From: Ottowia sp. SB7-C50
Lineage (GTDB): Bacteria > Pseudomonadota > Gammaproteobacteria > Burkholderiales > Burkholderiaceae_C
Assembly (NCBI RefSeq): GCF_033110285.1
Contig: NZ_CP136995.1
Coordinates: 3,348,001-3,412,000, forward strand
Length of the DNA: 64,000 nt
Reading direction: 5' to 3'
The translations under genes and the position numbers were made by a program. How positions within the stretch are numbered: position 1 is the first letter of the stretch; the number at the start of each line of letters is the position of its first letter. The notes beneath the pieces were generated by a model. It made no database searches. It had not been told where the DNA came from and saw nothing but the letters and a program-made list of their open reading frames with translations. This document shows, one piece after another, positions 28,577 through 40,661 of the stretch.

Positions 28577-29569
28577 TCAGGCGTCGCCATGCGGTGCCAG
28601 TAGCCACCCGCCGACAGCCTGCGGCAGCCACAGGACATGCCCGGGCGCCGCCCCCTGGGCAAAGCCGACGTGCCCGCCTTCGCCGGGCTGCCACAGGGTC
28701 ACGTGCCGGCCCACCTCGTCGGCGCGCGGCAGCGACGCGGCGGGCACGAAGGGGTCGTTGCGGGCGTTCAGGGCCAGCGCGGGCACGCGGATCGCGGGAA
28801 GGTGGGGCTTGGCAGAGGCGCGGCGCCAGTAGTCCTCCACCCCGGCGAAGCCGTGCAGGGGCGCGGTGAACAGGTCGTCAAAGGCGTACAGGTCGCGCGC
28901 CTCGGTCAGGCGCCGCAGGTCGAACAAGCCCGGGTGCTGCGCCAGCTTGGCACGCGCCTTGGCCTTCATGGTGCGCAAAAACATGCGGTTGTAGACCTGC
29001 CGGTTGAAGCCGCGCCCGATGGCGTGGCCGCCGGCCGCCAGATCGAGCGGCGAGCACACGGCGGCGACGGCGGCAACCACCTGGCGCGCCGATTCGCCCG
29101 ACTCGCCAGCCCAGCGCAGCAGCGCATTGCCGCCCAGCGAGACGCCCACGGCCAGCAGCCGCCCGCCCCCGCGCGCGGCCTGTGCCTGCGCAAGGCGGTG
29201 CAGCATCCAGTCGACTTCGACATGGTCGCCCGAGTGGTAGGCGCGCGGTGCGCGGTTGATTTCGCCCGAGCAGCCGCGAAAGTGCGGCACCGCCATGGCC
29301 AGCCCGTGCTGGCGCGCCCAGCCGGCAAAGGACTCGGCGTAGTGGCTGCGCGCGGACCCCTCCAGCCCGTGGAACAACACGAGCAGCGGCGCCCCGGCGG
29401 CCGGGGACGTGGCGAGCCAGTCCACGTCGATGAAATCGCCGTCGGGCGTGTCCCAGCGTTCGCGCCGCCAGCGCGGGCGCGGGCCGACAAAGCGGCGCGC
29501 ATAAAGCGCGGGCCAGATGGTCTGCAGGTGGCCGCCGGGCAGCCAGGCGGGGGCGCGGTACGGCGTCAC
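28577..29569 (-). CDS. YheT-family alpha/beta-fold hydrolase
   Basis: A 330-residue serine hydrolase of the YheT/EMB8 group (esterase-like, substrate unknown). Features are the N-terminal PAWLPGGHLQTIWPAL typical of this family, oxyanion region LLVLFHGLEGSARSHY, nucleophile elbow GVSLGGN (about residue 143), acid in LNARNDPFVP and catalytic His in GEGGHVGFAQG. The start is GTG 29569, which lies inside a 17-nt dispersed element (29568-29584). Whether that affects translation is unknown. The next downstream gene on this strand is the large surface protein, separated by its AT-rich promoter region. Confidence 0.9.
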   Translation of the reverse strand: MTPYRAPAWLPGGHLQTIWPALYARRFVGPRPRWRRERWDTPDGDFIDVDWLATSPAAGAPLLVLFHGLEGSARSHYAESFAGWARQHGLAMAVPHFRGCSGEINRAPRAYHSGDHVEVDWMLHRLAQAQAARGGGRLLAVGVSLGGNALLRWAGESGESARQVVAAVAAVCSPLDLAAGGHAIGRGFNRQVYNRMFLRTMKAKARAKLAQHPGLFDLRRLTEARDLYAFDDLFTAPLHGFAGVEDYWRRASAKPHLPAIRVPALALNARNDPFVPAASLPRADEVGRHVTLWQPGEGGHVGFAQGAAPGHVLWLPQAVGGWLLAPHGDA

Positions 29570-29584
29570 TTCAAAATAGATAGC
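29568..29584 (-). repeat. 17-nt palindrome family member at a start codon
   Basis: Read on the minus strand, GCTATCTATTTTGAAGT fits the GCTA-N9 family with a degenerate right arm. Its last bases include the GTG start of the YheT-type hydrolase. Confidence 0.5.
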
Positions 29585-29626
29585 ATTCGCCGCTGATGGC
29601 GTCAGCGCTGAAGGCTCATTTGATGC

Positions 29627-30073
29627 TTAATGCAGCTGCTGGCCGCGGTGCGAAATTTCTTCCACCTCGCTGCGCCCCGGACTGGCGTGGTGCGCCACCA
29701 GGCGCCAGCCCATGGCGGTCTTCAGGTAGACGTTGGTGGCCACGACCCAGGCGCGGCGCGTGCCTTCGGCGGTGTGCTGGTCCACGCGCTCCAGCACGTT
29801 GTGGACGGCGGCGCCGAGCGAATCGACGCGGCGCAGGCGCTCGGGCGTGGCCTGGATGCTGCCCTGCGCAAACATCTGCTCGAACGCCTGGCGGATGGCG
29901 GCGGCGCCCACCAGGCGCGGGCCGCCGGGGTGCACGCAGACAATGTCGTCCTCGTCGGCCCAGCAGGCCATGAGCTGGTCGATGTCGCCATTGCGCAGCG
30001 CCTCGTAGAAGGCGACCTCCACATCGTCTGCGGAACCGCCCAGCTGGGCGGCGGCGTAACGTGACTTGGGCAT
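29627..30073 (-). CDS. NTF2-like (SnoaL/DUF4440-type) protein
   Basis: 148 residues from ATG 30073. The frame extends upstream to 30199, but that part is Arg-rich and not family-like. The pattern FYEALRNGDIDQLMACWADE, then DIVCVHPGGPRLVGAAAIRQ and VATNVYLKTAMGWRLVAHHA matches the cone-shaped NTF2-like fold used by ketosteroid isomerase-like enzymes and many unknowns. The terminal HHASP is common in this subgroup. No catalytic assignment is possible. It is divergent from lemA. Confidence 0.85.
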   Translation of the reverse strand: MPKSRYAAAQLGGSADDVEVAFYEALRNGDIDQLMACWADEDDIVCVHPGGPRLVGAAAIRQAFEQMFAQGSIQATPERLRRVDSLGAAVHNVLERVDQHTAEGTRRAWVVATNVYLKTAMGWRLVAHHASPGRSEVEEISHRGQQLH

Positions 30074-30239
30074 GGCACTGAACCTCGGTGGGGTGATGCG
30101 CGCGATACGCGGATTGTGCCTTGGCCGCCGCAGGCCGCCCGTCGCAGGCCGCGCTCTTGACCTACAAAAAGCCGCACCCATTTGTGCTACGTTTCGCACC
30201 TGCGCAAATCCTGCGCTTCAGGAGAGAAGGAACATTCGA

Positions 30240-30860
30240 ATGAAAAGCTGGTTCATCAAGATGGCTGCCGTGCTGACGGCGGCCCTGTCGCTCAGCGGCT
30301 GCGGCTACAACGACTTCCAGCGGCTGGACGAAACCACCAAGTCCGCGTGGAGCGAAGTGGTCAACCAGTACCAGCGCCGTGCCGACCTGATCGACAACCT
30401 GGTCAACACCGTCAAGGGCGAAGCCAAGTTTGAGCAGGACACGCTCAACCAGGTGATCAACGCGCGCGCCAAGGCCACCAGCATGCAGGTGACGCCCGAG
30501 ACGCTGAACAACCCCGAGGCGTTCAAGCAGTTCCAGGCCGCGCAGGGCGAGCTGTCCAGCGCATTGAGCCGACTGATGGTGACGGTGGAGCGCTACCCCG
30601 ACCTGAAGGCCAACAAGGCCTTTGCCGACCTGCGCGTGGCGCTGGAAGGTACCGAGAACCGCATTGCCGTGGCGCGCAACCGCTATATCCAGGCCGTGCA
30701 GGAATACAACGTGCTGGCACGCAGCTTCCCGACGAACCTGACGGGCATGATCTTCGGCTACAAGCCGAAGGAGAACTTCACCGTGGCCAACGAGGCGGCG
30801 ATTTCCAACGCGCCCAAGGTGGACTTCGGCACCAGCCCGACGCCGGCGCCCGCGCGCTGA
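30240..30860 (+). CDS. lemA: LemA-family lipoprotein
   Basis: 206 residues from ATG 30240, with AGGAGAGAAGG upstream. The lipobox LSGC places the lipid on Cys21. The family core follows: YNDFQRLDETTKSAWSEVVN, YQRRADLIDNLVNTVKG and LTVxRYPxLKAN-like MVTVERYPDLKANKAFADLR, then ENRIAVARNRYIQAVQEYN. LemA proteins are helical membrane-linked proteins of uncertain function, often encoded beside TPM-domain proteins as here. The next two genes follow on the same strand, so lemA-TPM-TPM is likely one unit. Confidence 0.93.
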   Translation: MKSWFIKMAAVLTAALSLSGCGYNDFQRLDETTKSAWSEVVNQYQRRADLIDNLVNTVKGEAKFEQDTLNQVINARAKATSMQVTPETLNNPEAFKQFQAAQGELSSALSRLMVTVERYPDLKANKAFADLRVALEGTENRIAVARNRYIQAVQEYNVLARSFPTNLTGMIFGYKPKENFTVANEAAISNAPKVDFGTSPTPAPAR

Positions 30861-30901
30861 GGCGCGGCACCGTTTCGCGCAGCCCGTTTTCATAGGCCAA
30901 A

Positions 30902-31834
30902 GTGCGTCCAGCCGCTCTGTTCAAGGCGCTGACAGCTATCTTTTTGATAGTTTTCGCAGCGCTGACGGCGCATGCGCAATCGCTGCTGCAGCCGGTGCCG
31001 CCGCTGACGGGCCATGTCATCGACACGTCCGGCACGCTGCAGCCCGCGCAGGTCGCGGCGCTGGACGCCAAGCTGGCCACGCTGGAGCAGGAAAAGGGAT
31101 CGCAGGTGGTGGTGCTGATGGTGCCCACCACCGCGCCCGAGGACATTGCCGCCTTTGCCAACCGGGTGGGCAACACCTGGAAGATCGGCCGCAAGGACGT
31201 GGGCGACGGCCTGATCGTGCTGGTCGCGGTGCAGGACCGTCGCATGCGCATCGAGGTCGCCAAGACGCTGGAAGGGGCGGTACCAGACATCGCGGCCAAG
31301 CAGGTCATCGACGAAGCCATGGCGCCGCACTTCCGCAATGGCGACTACGCCGGTGGCCTGAACGCGGCGGTGGACCAGTTGGCGGCGCGCATCAAGGGCG
31401 AGCCGCTGCCACCGGTAAAGGCGCCGTCCGCGCGGGGTAGCCAGGGTGATGCAGGCGGGTTCGACCTGTTCCAGGGGCTGATCTTCCTGTTCATTGCCGT
31501 GCCAGTCATCAGCGCCGTCGCGCGCGGCATCTTTGGCCGCAAGCTGGGCGCGCTGCTGACGGGCGCTGGCGTGGGCGGGTTGACCTATCTGGTGACGGTG
31601 AGCATCGCGCTGGCGCTGGGCGCGGGCGTGGTGGCGCTGCTGTTCGCGCTGTTCGCGGGCGTCATGTCGTCGCTGCCGGTATCGCGCGGGCGCGGCGGCG
31701 GGCCGGTCTTTCTGCCGCCGGGCGGCTGGGGCGGCGGCGGTGGGTTTGGCGGCGGCGGCTTCGGGGGTGGCGGCGGCTGGAGCTCGGGCGGCGGCGGCGA
31801 TTTTGGCGGCGGCGGCGCGAGCGGGAGCTGGTAG
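30902..31834 (+). CDS. TPM-domain membrane protein (YgcG type)
   Basis: 310 residues from GTG 30902. A signal peptide (about 1-26, ending AHAQ) leads to a TPM domain (about 35-165) with TGHVIDTSGTLQPAQVAALD, VVVLMVPTTAPEDIAAFANR and VAVQDRRMRIEVAKTLEG. Transmembrane helices at about 190-260 and a Gly-rich tail (GGGGFGGGGFGGGGGWSSGG) follow. This is the standard YgcG layout. The signal-peptide DNA contains a 17-nt dispersed element (30935-30951) read in frame as TAIFLIVF. TPM domains are linked to membrane/photosystem repair in other organisms; the role here is inferred only. Confidence 0.92.
   Translation: MRPAALFKALTAIFLIVFAALTAHAQSLLQPVPPLTGHVIDTSGTLQPAQVAALDAKLATLEQEKGSQVVVLMVPTTAPEDIAAFANRVGNTWKIGRKDVGDGLIVLVAVQDRRMRIEVAKTLEGAVPDIAAKQVIDEAMAPHFRNGDYAGGLNAAVDQLAARIKGEPLPPVKAPSARGSQGDAGGFDLFQGLIFLFIAVPVISAVARGIFGRKLGALLTGAGVGGLTYLVTVSIALALGAGVVALLFALFAGVMSSLPVSRGRGGGPVFLPPGGWGGGGGFGGGGFGGGGGWSSGGGGDFGGGGASGSW
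30935..30951 (+). repeat. 17-nt palindrome inside a signal-peptide coding region
   Basis: GCTATCTTTTTGATAGT, with CTATC/GATAG arms, lies in frame in the TPM gene and encodes part of the hydrophobic core of the signal peptide. It has the same length and arms as the intergenic copies. Confidence 0.65.
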
Positions 31835-31837
31835 ACC

Positions 31838-32380
31838 ATGCTCAAGACCCTTGCAAGATCGCTGCGCCACCGCTGGCTGGACGAGTCCGACGCGCGCCGC
31901 GTGATCGACCCGGCGCTGGAAGAACGCCTGCGCAGCTTTGTCGCCGCCAGCGAGCGCCGCCACACCGGCGAAATCCGCATCTGCGTCGAAGGCGGATTGC
32001 CGACCAGCTATTTGTGGCGGCACTGGCGGCACAACATCCCGATCGCCACCATCGTACGCCAGCGGGCGGCCATGATGTTCGCCAAGCTGCATGTGTGGGA
32101 CACGCCGCACCACAACGGCGTGCTGATCTACCTGCTGCTGGCCGAACACGCCATCGAACTGGTGGCCGACCGCGGCATCGCCGAACGGGTGGCGCCCGCG
32201 GAATGGCAGGCGATGGTGGACCGTCTGGGCGTGGCCTTGCAGGAAGGCCACGTCGAACAGGGGCTGACGCGCGCGCTGGAGGAAGTGTCCGCGGTGCTGG
32301 TGGCAGCCTTTCCTGAGCCGGCGGACGCCGGCACGGCGGCTGTGGTCAACCGCCTGCCTGACGGGCCGGTGCTGCGCTGA
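31838..32380 (+). CDS. Short TPM-domain protein
   Basis: 180 residues, starting 3 bp after the previous stop. The TPM-like core is ASERRHTGEIRICVEGGLPT, HHNGVLIYLLLAEHAIELVA and DRGIAERVAPAEWQAMVDRL. It lacks the signal peptide and Gly-rich tail of its neighbour; one weak hydrophobic stretch is seen. LemA, long TPM and short TPM proteins commonly occur in this order in Proteobacteria, supporting a shared but uncharacterised envelope role. Confidence 0.88.
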   Translation: MLKTLARSLRHRWLDESDARRVIDPALEERLRSFVAASERRHTGEIRICVEGGLPTSYLWRHWRHNIPIATIVRQRAAMMFAKLHVWDTPHHNGVLIYLLLAEHAIELVADRGIAERVAPAEWQAMVDRLGVALQEGHVEQGLTRALEEVSAVLVAAFPEPADAGTAAVVNRLPDGPVLR

Positions 32381-32436
32381 CTATCGGGCGCGCTTGGCGC
32401 GTCCGCGCTCGCCCTTGCTTGCGCTGTGCACCGGCG

Positions 32437-33021
32437 CTATTCAACCGTTTGAGTGGGCGCGATCCTGTCCAGCAGGCGCCTGTTGACCGAATGCACGGCG
32501 TCCAGTTCCTGCTCCAGGGCCTTGCTGAGCTGAGAGAGGCTGGTCAGCTTGCGATTGGCCTCGCGCAGGTGGTCGGCGATGCGCTTGTTCATCGCCAGCA
32601 GAAGTCGCGCCGCCACTGCCGGGCGGTCTTTCATCAGCCGCATCAGGGCATCGCGCTGCAGAATGGCCAGCGTCAGCGCCGTCGAGGCGATGCACGTCGC
32701 CGAGCGCGGTGAATCGTCGATGAGGCCCAGTTCGCCGATGAGACTGCCCGGGCCCAGGACAGACACAACCATGGCCTCGTGCGTGGGGGCCAATGAATGC
32801 TCGACCGCCACCTCGCCGTCCAGCACCAGCGCCATGAAGTCGTTGTGCTGGCTGTCGCCTTCGCGGATGATGACGTCGCCCATGGCGACCTTGCGCAGCG
32901 ACATGTAGGCTGCGATTTCACGCGCGTCTGCTGCGCTCAGTTCCACGAGCGCGCCGGCAGTCACCAACAGGTCGGCCGCCTCGACCGGGATGGCCTCGCT
33001 GCGCGCGCTTCTGAAGAACAT
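32437..33021 (-). CDS. Cyclic-nucleotide-binding-domain protein without HTH
   Basis: 194 residues. A cNMP-binding fold spans about 25-140 (KVAMGDVIIREGDSQHNDFM, LDGEVAVEHSLAP, PGSLIGELGLIDDSPRSATC), where the phosphate-binding cassette reads GELGLIDDSPRSA, close to the CRP consensus. The C-terminus is a charged helix (LREANRKLTSLSQLSKALEQ ELDAVHSV) rather than a DNA-binding winged helix, so it is probably a signalling or dimerising protein, not a CRP-type activator. Which nucleotide is bound cannot be told. It is transcribed in the same direction as atp, but a terminator separates them. Confidence 0.88.
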   Translation of the reverse strand: MFFRSARSEAIPVEAADLLVTAGALVELSAADAREIAAYMSLRKVAMGDVIIREGDSQHNDFMALVLDGEVAVEHSLAPTHEAMVVSVLGPGSLIGELGLIDDSPRSATCIASTALTLAILQRDALMRLMKDRPAVAARLLLAMNKRIADHLREANRKLTSLSQLSKALEQELDAVHSVNRRLLDRIAPTQTVE

Positions 33022-33107
33022 GCAGCGATTCTAGGGGCTTCGCGGGTCGGCCATCGATCCAACAGGCTGTTGTTGGGGCCGCCTATTGGCAGAAGTCCTC
33101 GTTCCGC

Positions 33108-33137
33108 CAAAAAATAAAGCGCCCACAAGGGGCGCTT
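33108..33137 (-). terminator. Rho-independent terminator of the atp operon
   Basis: On the minus strand AAGCGCCC, loop TTGT, GGGCGCTT (33137-33117), followed by TATTTTTT, lies 40 bp after the atpC stop. Confidence 0.88.
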
Positions 33138-33177
33138 CACAACACGCAGACAAGAGGCGGCCAAAGCCGCGCTCCCG

Positions 33178-33597
33178 TCAACGCTTCTGGCGGTATTTGC
33201 GCAATGCAGCGATCTGCGCCGCCATGACGGCCAGTTCAGACGTGGCGCGGGCCATGTCGATCTCGCTCTTGGCGTTCTTGAGCGCTTCCTCGGCTTCGCG
33301 CTTGGCGGTGTTGGCCTTCTCTTCGTCCAGGTCCTTGCCGCGGATGGCGGTGTCGGACAGCACGGTGACGCGGTCAGGTTGCACTTCGAGAATGCCGCCG
33401 GCCACGAAGATGAATTCCTCGCCGCCTGCCGGCGTGGTCACGCGCACCGAGCCGGGCTTGATGCGCGTGATCAGCGGCGTGTGGCGCGGGTAGATGCCCA
33501 GCTCGCCAGCCTCGCCGGGCAGTGCCACGAACGTGGCTTCACCCGAGAAGATGGACTCCTCGGCGCTGACCACGTCGACGTGAATGGTGTTTGCCAT
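33178..33597 (-). CDS. atpC: ATP synthase F1 subunit epsilon
   Basis: 139 residues. Epsilon is part of the rotor central stalk and inhibits hydrolysis. The N-terminal beta-sandwich ([39 protein letters not shown]) and the C-terminal helical hairpin ([20 protein letters not shown]) are both present. It is the last gene of atpIBEFHAGDC, 27 bp after atpD, and is followed by the operon terminator. Confidence 0.97.
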   Translation of the reverse strand: MANTIHVDVVSAEESIFSGEATFVALPGEAGELGIYPRHTPLITRIKPGSVRVTTPAGGEEFIFVAGGILEVQPDRVTVLSDTAIRGKDLDEEKANTAKREAEEALKNAKSEIDMARATSELAVMAAQIAALRKYRQKR

Positions 33598-33624
33598 GTG
33601 TCGGGCTCCTGGTTCGGGGCCGCC

Positions 33625-35948
<2,324 letters not shown>

Positions 35949-35972
35949 AGTGTGTTTCCTCCGGACGAAGGA

Positions 35973-37533
35973 TCAGGCGAAGGACTTCTTGAAGGCTTCG
36001 ATGGCGGACGTGAGTTCGGCCTCGGCGTCCTTGTCCTTGTCGAGCGCCTTGCCGCCTTCCATCTTTTGAAGCAGGGCGGCGTGCTTGTCCTTCAGGTAAC
36101 CGTGCAGGCCCTGCTCGAACGGCAGGATGCGCTTGACGTCCACGTCGTCCATGAAGCCCTTGTTGACCGCGAACAGCGTGGCGGCCATCAGGCTGATGGG
36201 CAGCGGGCTGTACTGCGGCTGCTTGAGCAGTTCGGTCACGCGTGCACCACGGTCCAGCTGCTTCTTGGTGGCCGCGTCCAGGTCGGACGCGAACTGCGCG
36301 AAGGCGGCCAGTTCACGGTACTGCGCCAGGTCGGTACGGATACCGCCGGACAGCTTCTTGATCAGGTCGGTCTGCGCCGCACCCCCCCACGCGAGACACC
36401 GAGATACCGGCGTTGATGGCGGGACGGATACCGGCGTTGAACAGGCTGGTTTCCAGGAAGATCTGACCGTCGGTGATCGAAATCACGTTGGTCGGCACGA
36501 AAGCGGACACGTCGCCGGCCTGCGTTTCGATGATGGGCAGCGCGGTCAGCGAGCCGGTCTTGCCCTTGACTTCACCCTTGGTGAAGGCCTCGACGTAGTC
36601 GGCGTTGACGCGCGCGGCGCGCTCCAGCAGACGGCTGTGCAGGTAGAACACGTCGCCAGGGTAGGCTTCGCGGCCCGGCGGGCGGCGCAGCAGCAGCGAC
36701 ACCTGGCGATACGCCACGGCCTGCTTGGACAGGTCGTCGTAAATGATCAGCGCGTCTTCGCCGCGGTCGCGGAAGTATTCGCCCATCGTGCAGCCCGAGT
36801 AGGCCGCCACGTACTGCATGGCCGCCGATTCAGACGCCGAGGCGGCCACGACGATGGTGTATTCCATGGCGCCGTACTGCTCCAGCGCGCGCACCACGTT
36901 CTTGATGGACGACGCCTTCTGGCCGATGGCGACGTACACGCAGGTCATGTTCTGACCCTTCTGGTTGATGATCGCGTCGATCGCCACCGCCGTCTTGCCG
37001 GTCTGGCGGTCGCCAATGATCAGCTCGCGCTGGCCACGGCCAATCGGCACCATCGAGTCGATCGACTTCAGGCCGGTCTGCACCGGCTGGCTGACCGACT
37101 GGCGCGCAATCACGCCCGGCGCAACCTTCTCGATCACGTCGGTCATCTTGGCGTTGATCGGGCCCTTGCCGTCGATCGGCTGGCCCAGCGCGTTGACCAC
37201 GCGGCCAACCAGTTCGGGGCCGACGGGCACTTCCAGGATGCGGCCCGTGCACTTGACGGTGTCGCCTTCCGAGATGTGCTCGTACTCGCCCAGAATCACG
37301 GCGCCGACGGAGTCGCGCTCGAGGTTCAGCGCCAGGCCGTAGGTGGGCTGGCCGTCGGCCGTGGCTGGAAATTCCAGCATCTCGCCCTGCATCGCGTCGG
37401 ACAGGCCGTGGATGCGCACAATGCCGTCGGTCACCGACACCACGGTGCCCTGGTTGCGCACGTCGGCGCTGACGCCCAGGCCCTCGATGCGGCTCTTGAT
37501 CAGTTCGGAAATCTCGGTGGGATTGAGTTGCAT
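35973..37533 (-). CDS. atpA: ATP synthase F1 subunit alpha (frameshifted as sequenced)
   Basis: This is the non-catalytic nucleotide-binding subunit. It starts [20 protein letters not shown]. Walker A is [12 protein letters not shown] (about 169-180). The frame breaks in a run of seven Gs (minus strand; 36382-36388). Removing one restores [16 protein letters not shown] and continues through the C-terminal domain ([28 protein letters not shown]), giving a normal 519 residues. Because F1 alpha is needed for the only ATP synthase seen here, a homopolymer sequence error is far more likely than a real mutation. It lies between atpH and atpG. Confidence 0.93.
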
Positions 37534-37577
37534 GACTCGTTCCTTGTCCTAAAAGTGTTCGCGGTCCCGCGACCGCG

Positions 37578-38108
37578 TCAGGCGGTCAGGGCCATCTTCA
37601 TTTGTTCGAGGCGCGCCTTGACCGAAGTGTCCAGCACTTCGTCACCCACCACCACGCGCACACCGCCGATGAGCGACGGGTCCGTTTGCTGCGATGCGTT
37701 CAGCTTGCGGCCGAAACGCTGCTCCAGCGTGGCGATCAGGCTGGCCATGTCGGCATCGCTGATCGGGAACGCGGTGTACACCACTGCGTCCGACGAGCCG
37801 CCCACCGCGTTGGCGAGTTGACGGTATTGCCGCGCCACCTCGGGCAGGGCAGCCAGGCGATCGTTGTCGATCACGGTGCGCAGGAAGTTCACGCCGCGCT
37901 CGGGCAACGGCGCCTTCAGCACGCTGGTCACGACCTGGAAGACCTGGCCCGCGTCAACCTTGGGGTTGGCGGCGAACTGCAACAGCTGCGCGTTGCCCGC
38001 GGCCGCGGCCAGACCGTCCAGCCAGCCCTGCGTGGCGCCCAGCTCGCTGCGGGACGTCTGGAAGAGCGCCTCGGCGTAGGGACGGGCGATGGTGGCGAGT
38101 TCTGCCAT
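37578..38108 (-). CDS. atpH: ATP synthase F1 subunit delta
   Basis: 176 residues. Delta links F1 to the peripheral stalk. The N-terminal helical bundle begins [20 protein letters not shown], and the C-terminal part has [20 protein letters not shown] with [20 protein letters not shown], the conserved delta signature (family pattern P-S-x-x-G-G-x-x-x-x-x-G). It lies between atpF and atpA. Confidence 0.97.
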   Translation of the reverse strand: MAELATIARPYAEALFQTSRSELGATQGWLDGLAAAAGNAQLLQFAANPKVDAGQVFQVVTSVLKAPLPERGVNFLRTVIDNDRLAALPEVARQYRQLANAVGGSSDAVVYTAFPISDADMASLIATLEQRFGRKLNASQQTDPSLIGGVRVVVGDEVLDTSVKARLEQMKMALTA

Positions 38109-38129
38109 GATCGTTTCTCCGCTTGCGCC

Positions 38130-38600
38130 TTACAGCTCGGTCTTCAGGCGCGTCAGCAGATCGGCGTGCACGGCAGGATTGACTTCCTTGCGCAGGATCT
38201 GTTCGGCACCCTTGACCGCCAGCTGGGCCACCTGGTCGCGCAAGGCTTCGCGCGCCTGGATGGTCTGCTGCTCGGCTTCGGCCTTGGCGGAAGCGATGAT
38301 CTTGGCGCCCTCTTCGCTGGCGCGGACCTTGGCTTCTTCGATGATGGCCTGACCACGGCGCTCGGCGTCGGCAAGGCGCTGTGCGTTCTCGTTGCGCGAG
38401 GTGGCCAGCTCCTGTTCGACCCGCTTGTTGGCGGCTGCCAACTCGCTCTTGGCCTTGTCGGCGGCTGCCAGACCATCGGCAATTTTCTGGGCCCGCTCAT
38501 CCAGCGCCCTGGCGATCGGGGGCCACACGAACTTCATCGTGAACCACACCAGAATCGCGAACACGATCATCTGGACAAACAGGGTTGCGTTGATGCTCAC
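38130..38600 (-). CDS. atpF: ATP synthase Fo subunit b
   Basis: 156 residues. The single N-terminal membrane helix ([20 protein letters not shown]) is followed by a long charged coiled coil ([20 protein letters not shown] through the C-terminus), forming the peripheral stalk that holds delta. It begins 57 bp after atpE and ends 21 bp before atpH. Confidence 0.97.
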   Translation of the reverse strand: MSINATLFVQMIVFAILVWFTMKFVWPPIARALDERAQKIADGLAAADKAKSELAAANKRVEQELATSRNENAQRLADAERRGQAIIEEAKVRASEEGAKIIASAKAEAEQQTIQAREALRDQVAQLAVKGAEQILRKEVNPAVHADLLTRLKTEL

Positions 38601-38657
38601 GGCAACACCCTTTCTCTCAAGTTAAACACGTTATCCGGCAAAGGACGCCAGCGACGT

Positions 38658-38939
<282 letters not shown>

Positions 38940-38974
38940 TTAAAGGAAAAGGAAAGCGAAAACCGAGGCGGCGA

Positions 38975-39844
38975 TCAGTGCGCGTCGTGCGCCTGGCCGA
39001 TGTACACCAGCGCCAGCATCATGAAAATGAAGGCTTGCAGCGTGATGATCAGGATGTGGAAGATGGCCCAGATGGTGCCGGCCAGCACATGACCGACCGG
39101 CAGCAGGATGCCCGACATGGACGCCGCTGCGGCGCCGCCCATCAGCGCGATCAGCATGAACACCAGTTCGCCCGCGTACATGTTGCCGAACAGTCGCATG
39201 CCGTGCGACACCGTCTTGGCGGCGAATTCGATCAGCTGCATGATGAAGTTCACCGGCCACAGCAGGGGGTGTGCGCCAAACGGGGCGGTGAACAGCTCGT
39301 GCACCCAGCCGCCAGCACCCTTGATCTTGATGTTGTAGTACAGGCACATCAGCAGCACCGAGATCGACATGCCCAGCGTGGTGGACAGGTCGGCCGTGGG
39401 CACGACGCGCATGTAGGCATGGTGTGGATCGCCGCCGCGCACGCCGGTGAACCATTCCCAGATCTTGGGCAGCAGGTCGACCGGCAGCAGGTCCATGGCG
39501 TTCAGCAGGAAGATCCAGACGAACACGATGAGCGCCAGCGGGGCCACGACCTTGCGGCTTTCGGCGTTGTGAATGATGGCCTTGGCCTGGTTGTCGACCA
39601 TCTCGAACAGGAATTCGACCGCGGCCTGGAAACGCCCCGGCACGCCGGAGGTGGCGTTCTTGGCGGCCTTGTAGAGCAGCCAGCAGCCAACGATGCCGAT
39701 CAGCACCGACCAGATGATGGAGTCGATGTTGTAGACGCCGAAGTCGATCACGCCCTTCATGGGGCGGTTCTGCCAGTGCGCCAGGTGGTGGACGATGTAT
39801 TCGCCAGCGGAGGGGCCGTGGGAAGCAGCGGTTTCAGCACTCAT
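38975..39844 (-). CDS. atpB: ATP synthase Fo subunit a
   Basis: 289 residues with 5-6 membrane helices. The essential stator Arg lies in VSHGMRLFGNMYAGELVFML. A C-terminal half-channel region ends QAFIFMMLALVYIGQAHDAH. The N-terminal 35 residues are hydrophilic and His-rich, as in other betaproteobacteria. It follows atpI and precedes atpE. Confidence 0.96.
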   Translation of the reverse strand: MSAETAASHGPSAGEYIVHHLAHWQNRPMKGVIDFGVYNIDSIIWSVLIGIVGCWLLYKAAKNATSGVPGRFQAAVEFLFEMVDNQAKAIIHNAESRKVVAPLALIVFVWIFLLNAMDLLPVDLLPKIWEWFTGVRGGDPHHAYMRVVPTADLSTTLGMSISVLLMCLYYNIKIKGAGGWVHELFTAPFGAHPLLWPVNFIMQLIEFAAKTVSHGMRLFGNMYAGELVFMLIALMGGAAAASMSGILLPVGHVLAGTIWAIFHILIITLQAFIFMMLALVYIGQAHDAH

Positions 39845-39855
39845 CTCGATTCACG

Positions 39856-40422
39856 TCACTTGTCAGAGGCGCCGCGCGCCGTGTCAGCGCGCGTTGCCGT
39901 GGATCCCGCCCGGGTGGTGCGCAGACTCATCCGCATCAGCGCCACCCAGTACACCTGAACCGCCACCACCAAACCCACCAGCATGGCCGGCCAGCTTAGC
40001 TGTGCAACCAGTCGCGGCGCTGCAATCAGCAACCCGATGGTCATGGCGATCTTCACCAACTCCCAAAGAAACAGGTTCAGCAGGGCAGCCCCCGAAGTGG
40101 GAGCCGGCCGCCCTACCGTGCTGCGCAGAAACAGCGCTGCCGGCAGAACCACCGCCAGCGCGCCATAGGCCGCCGACCATGCCGCGGGTGCGCTGCCCGA
40201 ATAGAGCCACACACCGACCGCTGCCAGCGCCCCTGCGAGCACCTGCACCAGCCACACACGCCACAAAGACCCTTGCGGATGTCTGGCCCGCCATGCACGC
40301 GCCTCGTCGGCGCTCAGCGGGACAAACGCCTCCTCGGCCGCTTGTTCTGATTCCTCTTTCCTTGCACTTGCGGCCGGTTCCGGGCGCTTGGGCAGTGTGA
40401 TGTTCGTTCTTTCAACTGACAC
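39856..40422 (-). CDS. atpI: ATP synthase accessory subunit I
   Basis: A small membrane protein of about 188 residues, thought to help c-ring assembly and Mg2+ supply. A charged N-terminal half with PLSADEARAWRARHP precedes four hydrophobic segments (VWLVQVLAGALAAVGVWLYS, AAYGALAVVLPAALFLRS, LLNLFLWELVKIAMTIGLLI, WPAMLVGLVVAVQVYWVALM). The start is uncertain: GTG 40422 is used, and a TTG at 40449 would be almost leaderless given the TATAAT at 40466-40461. It is the first gene of the atp operon. Confidence 0.85.
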   Translation of the reverse strand: MSVERTNITLPKRPEPAASARKEESEQAAEEAFVPLSADEARAWRARHPQGSLWRVWLVQVLAGALAAVGVWLYSGSAPAAWSAAYGALAVVLPAALFLRSTVGRPAPTSGAALLNLFLWELVKIAMTIGLLIAAPRLVAQLSWPAMLVGLVVAVQVYWVALMRMSLRTTRAGSTATRADTARGASDK

Positions 40423-40460
40423 TGCGTTGACGCTCAGATACGACTGCAAAAAACCGGCTG

Positions 40461-40466
40461 ATTATA
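40461..40466 (-). promoter_or_regulatory. Candidate -10 box of the atp operon
   Basis: TATAAT on the minus strand, about 40 bp before the preferred atpI start. No good -35 box is seen at 16-18 bp, so the call rests on position and a perfect -10 only. Confidence 0.4.
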
Positions 40467-40661
40467 CGTAGAAACCCCTGCCCGTTTCCCCGCGGGCGCC
40501 GTGCATCGCCCAGCGGGCCGCGTCAAGTTCAAAATGCATAGCTTGTCAGGCACGTCCTACAAGGGCTTGGGCACTGCATCACGCGCGCGTCGCCCTTTCA
40601 CGACAGGGCGGTGAAGTGCGCCACAATGGTCGCTTCCCACGCCAATGCACTCCTTCGCGCC

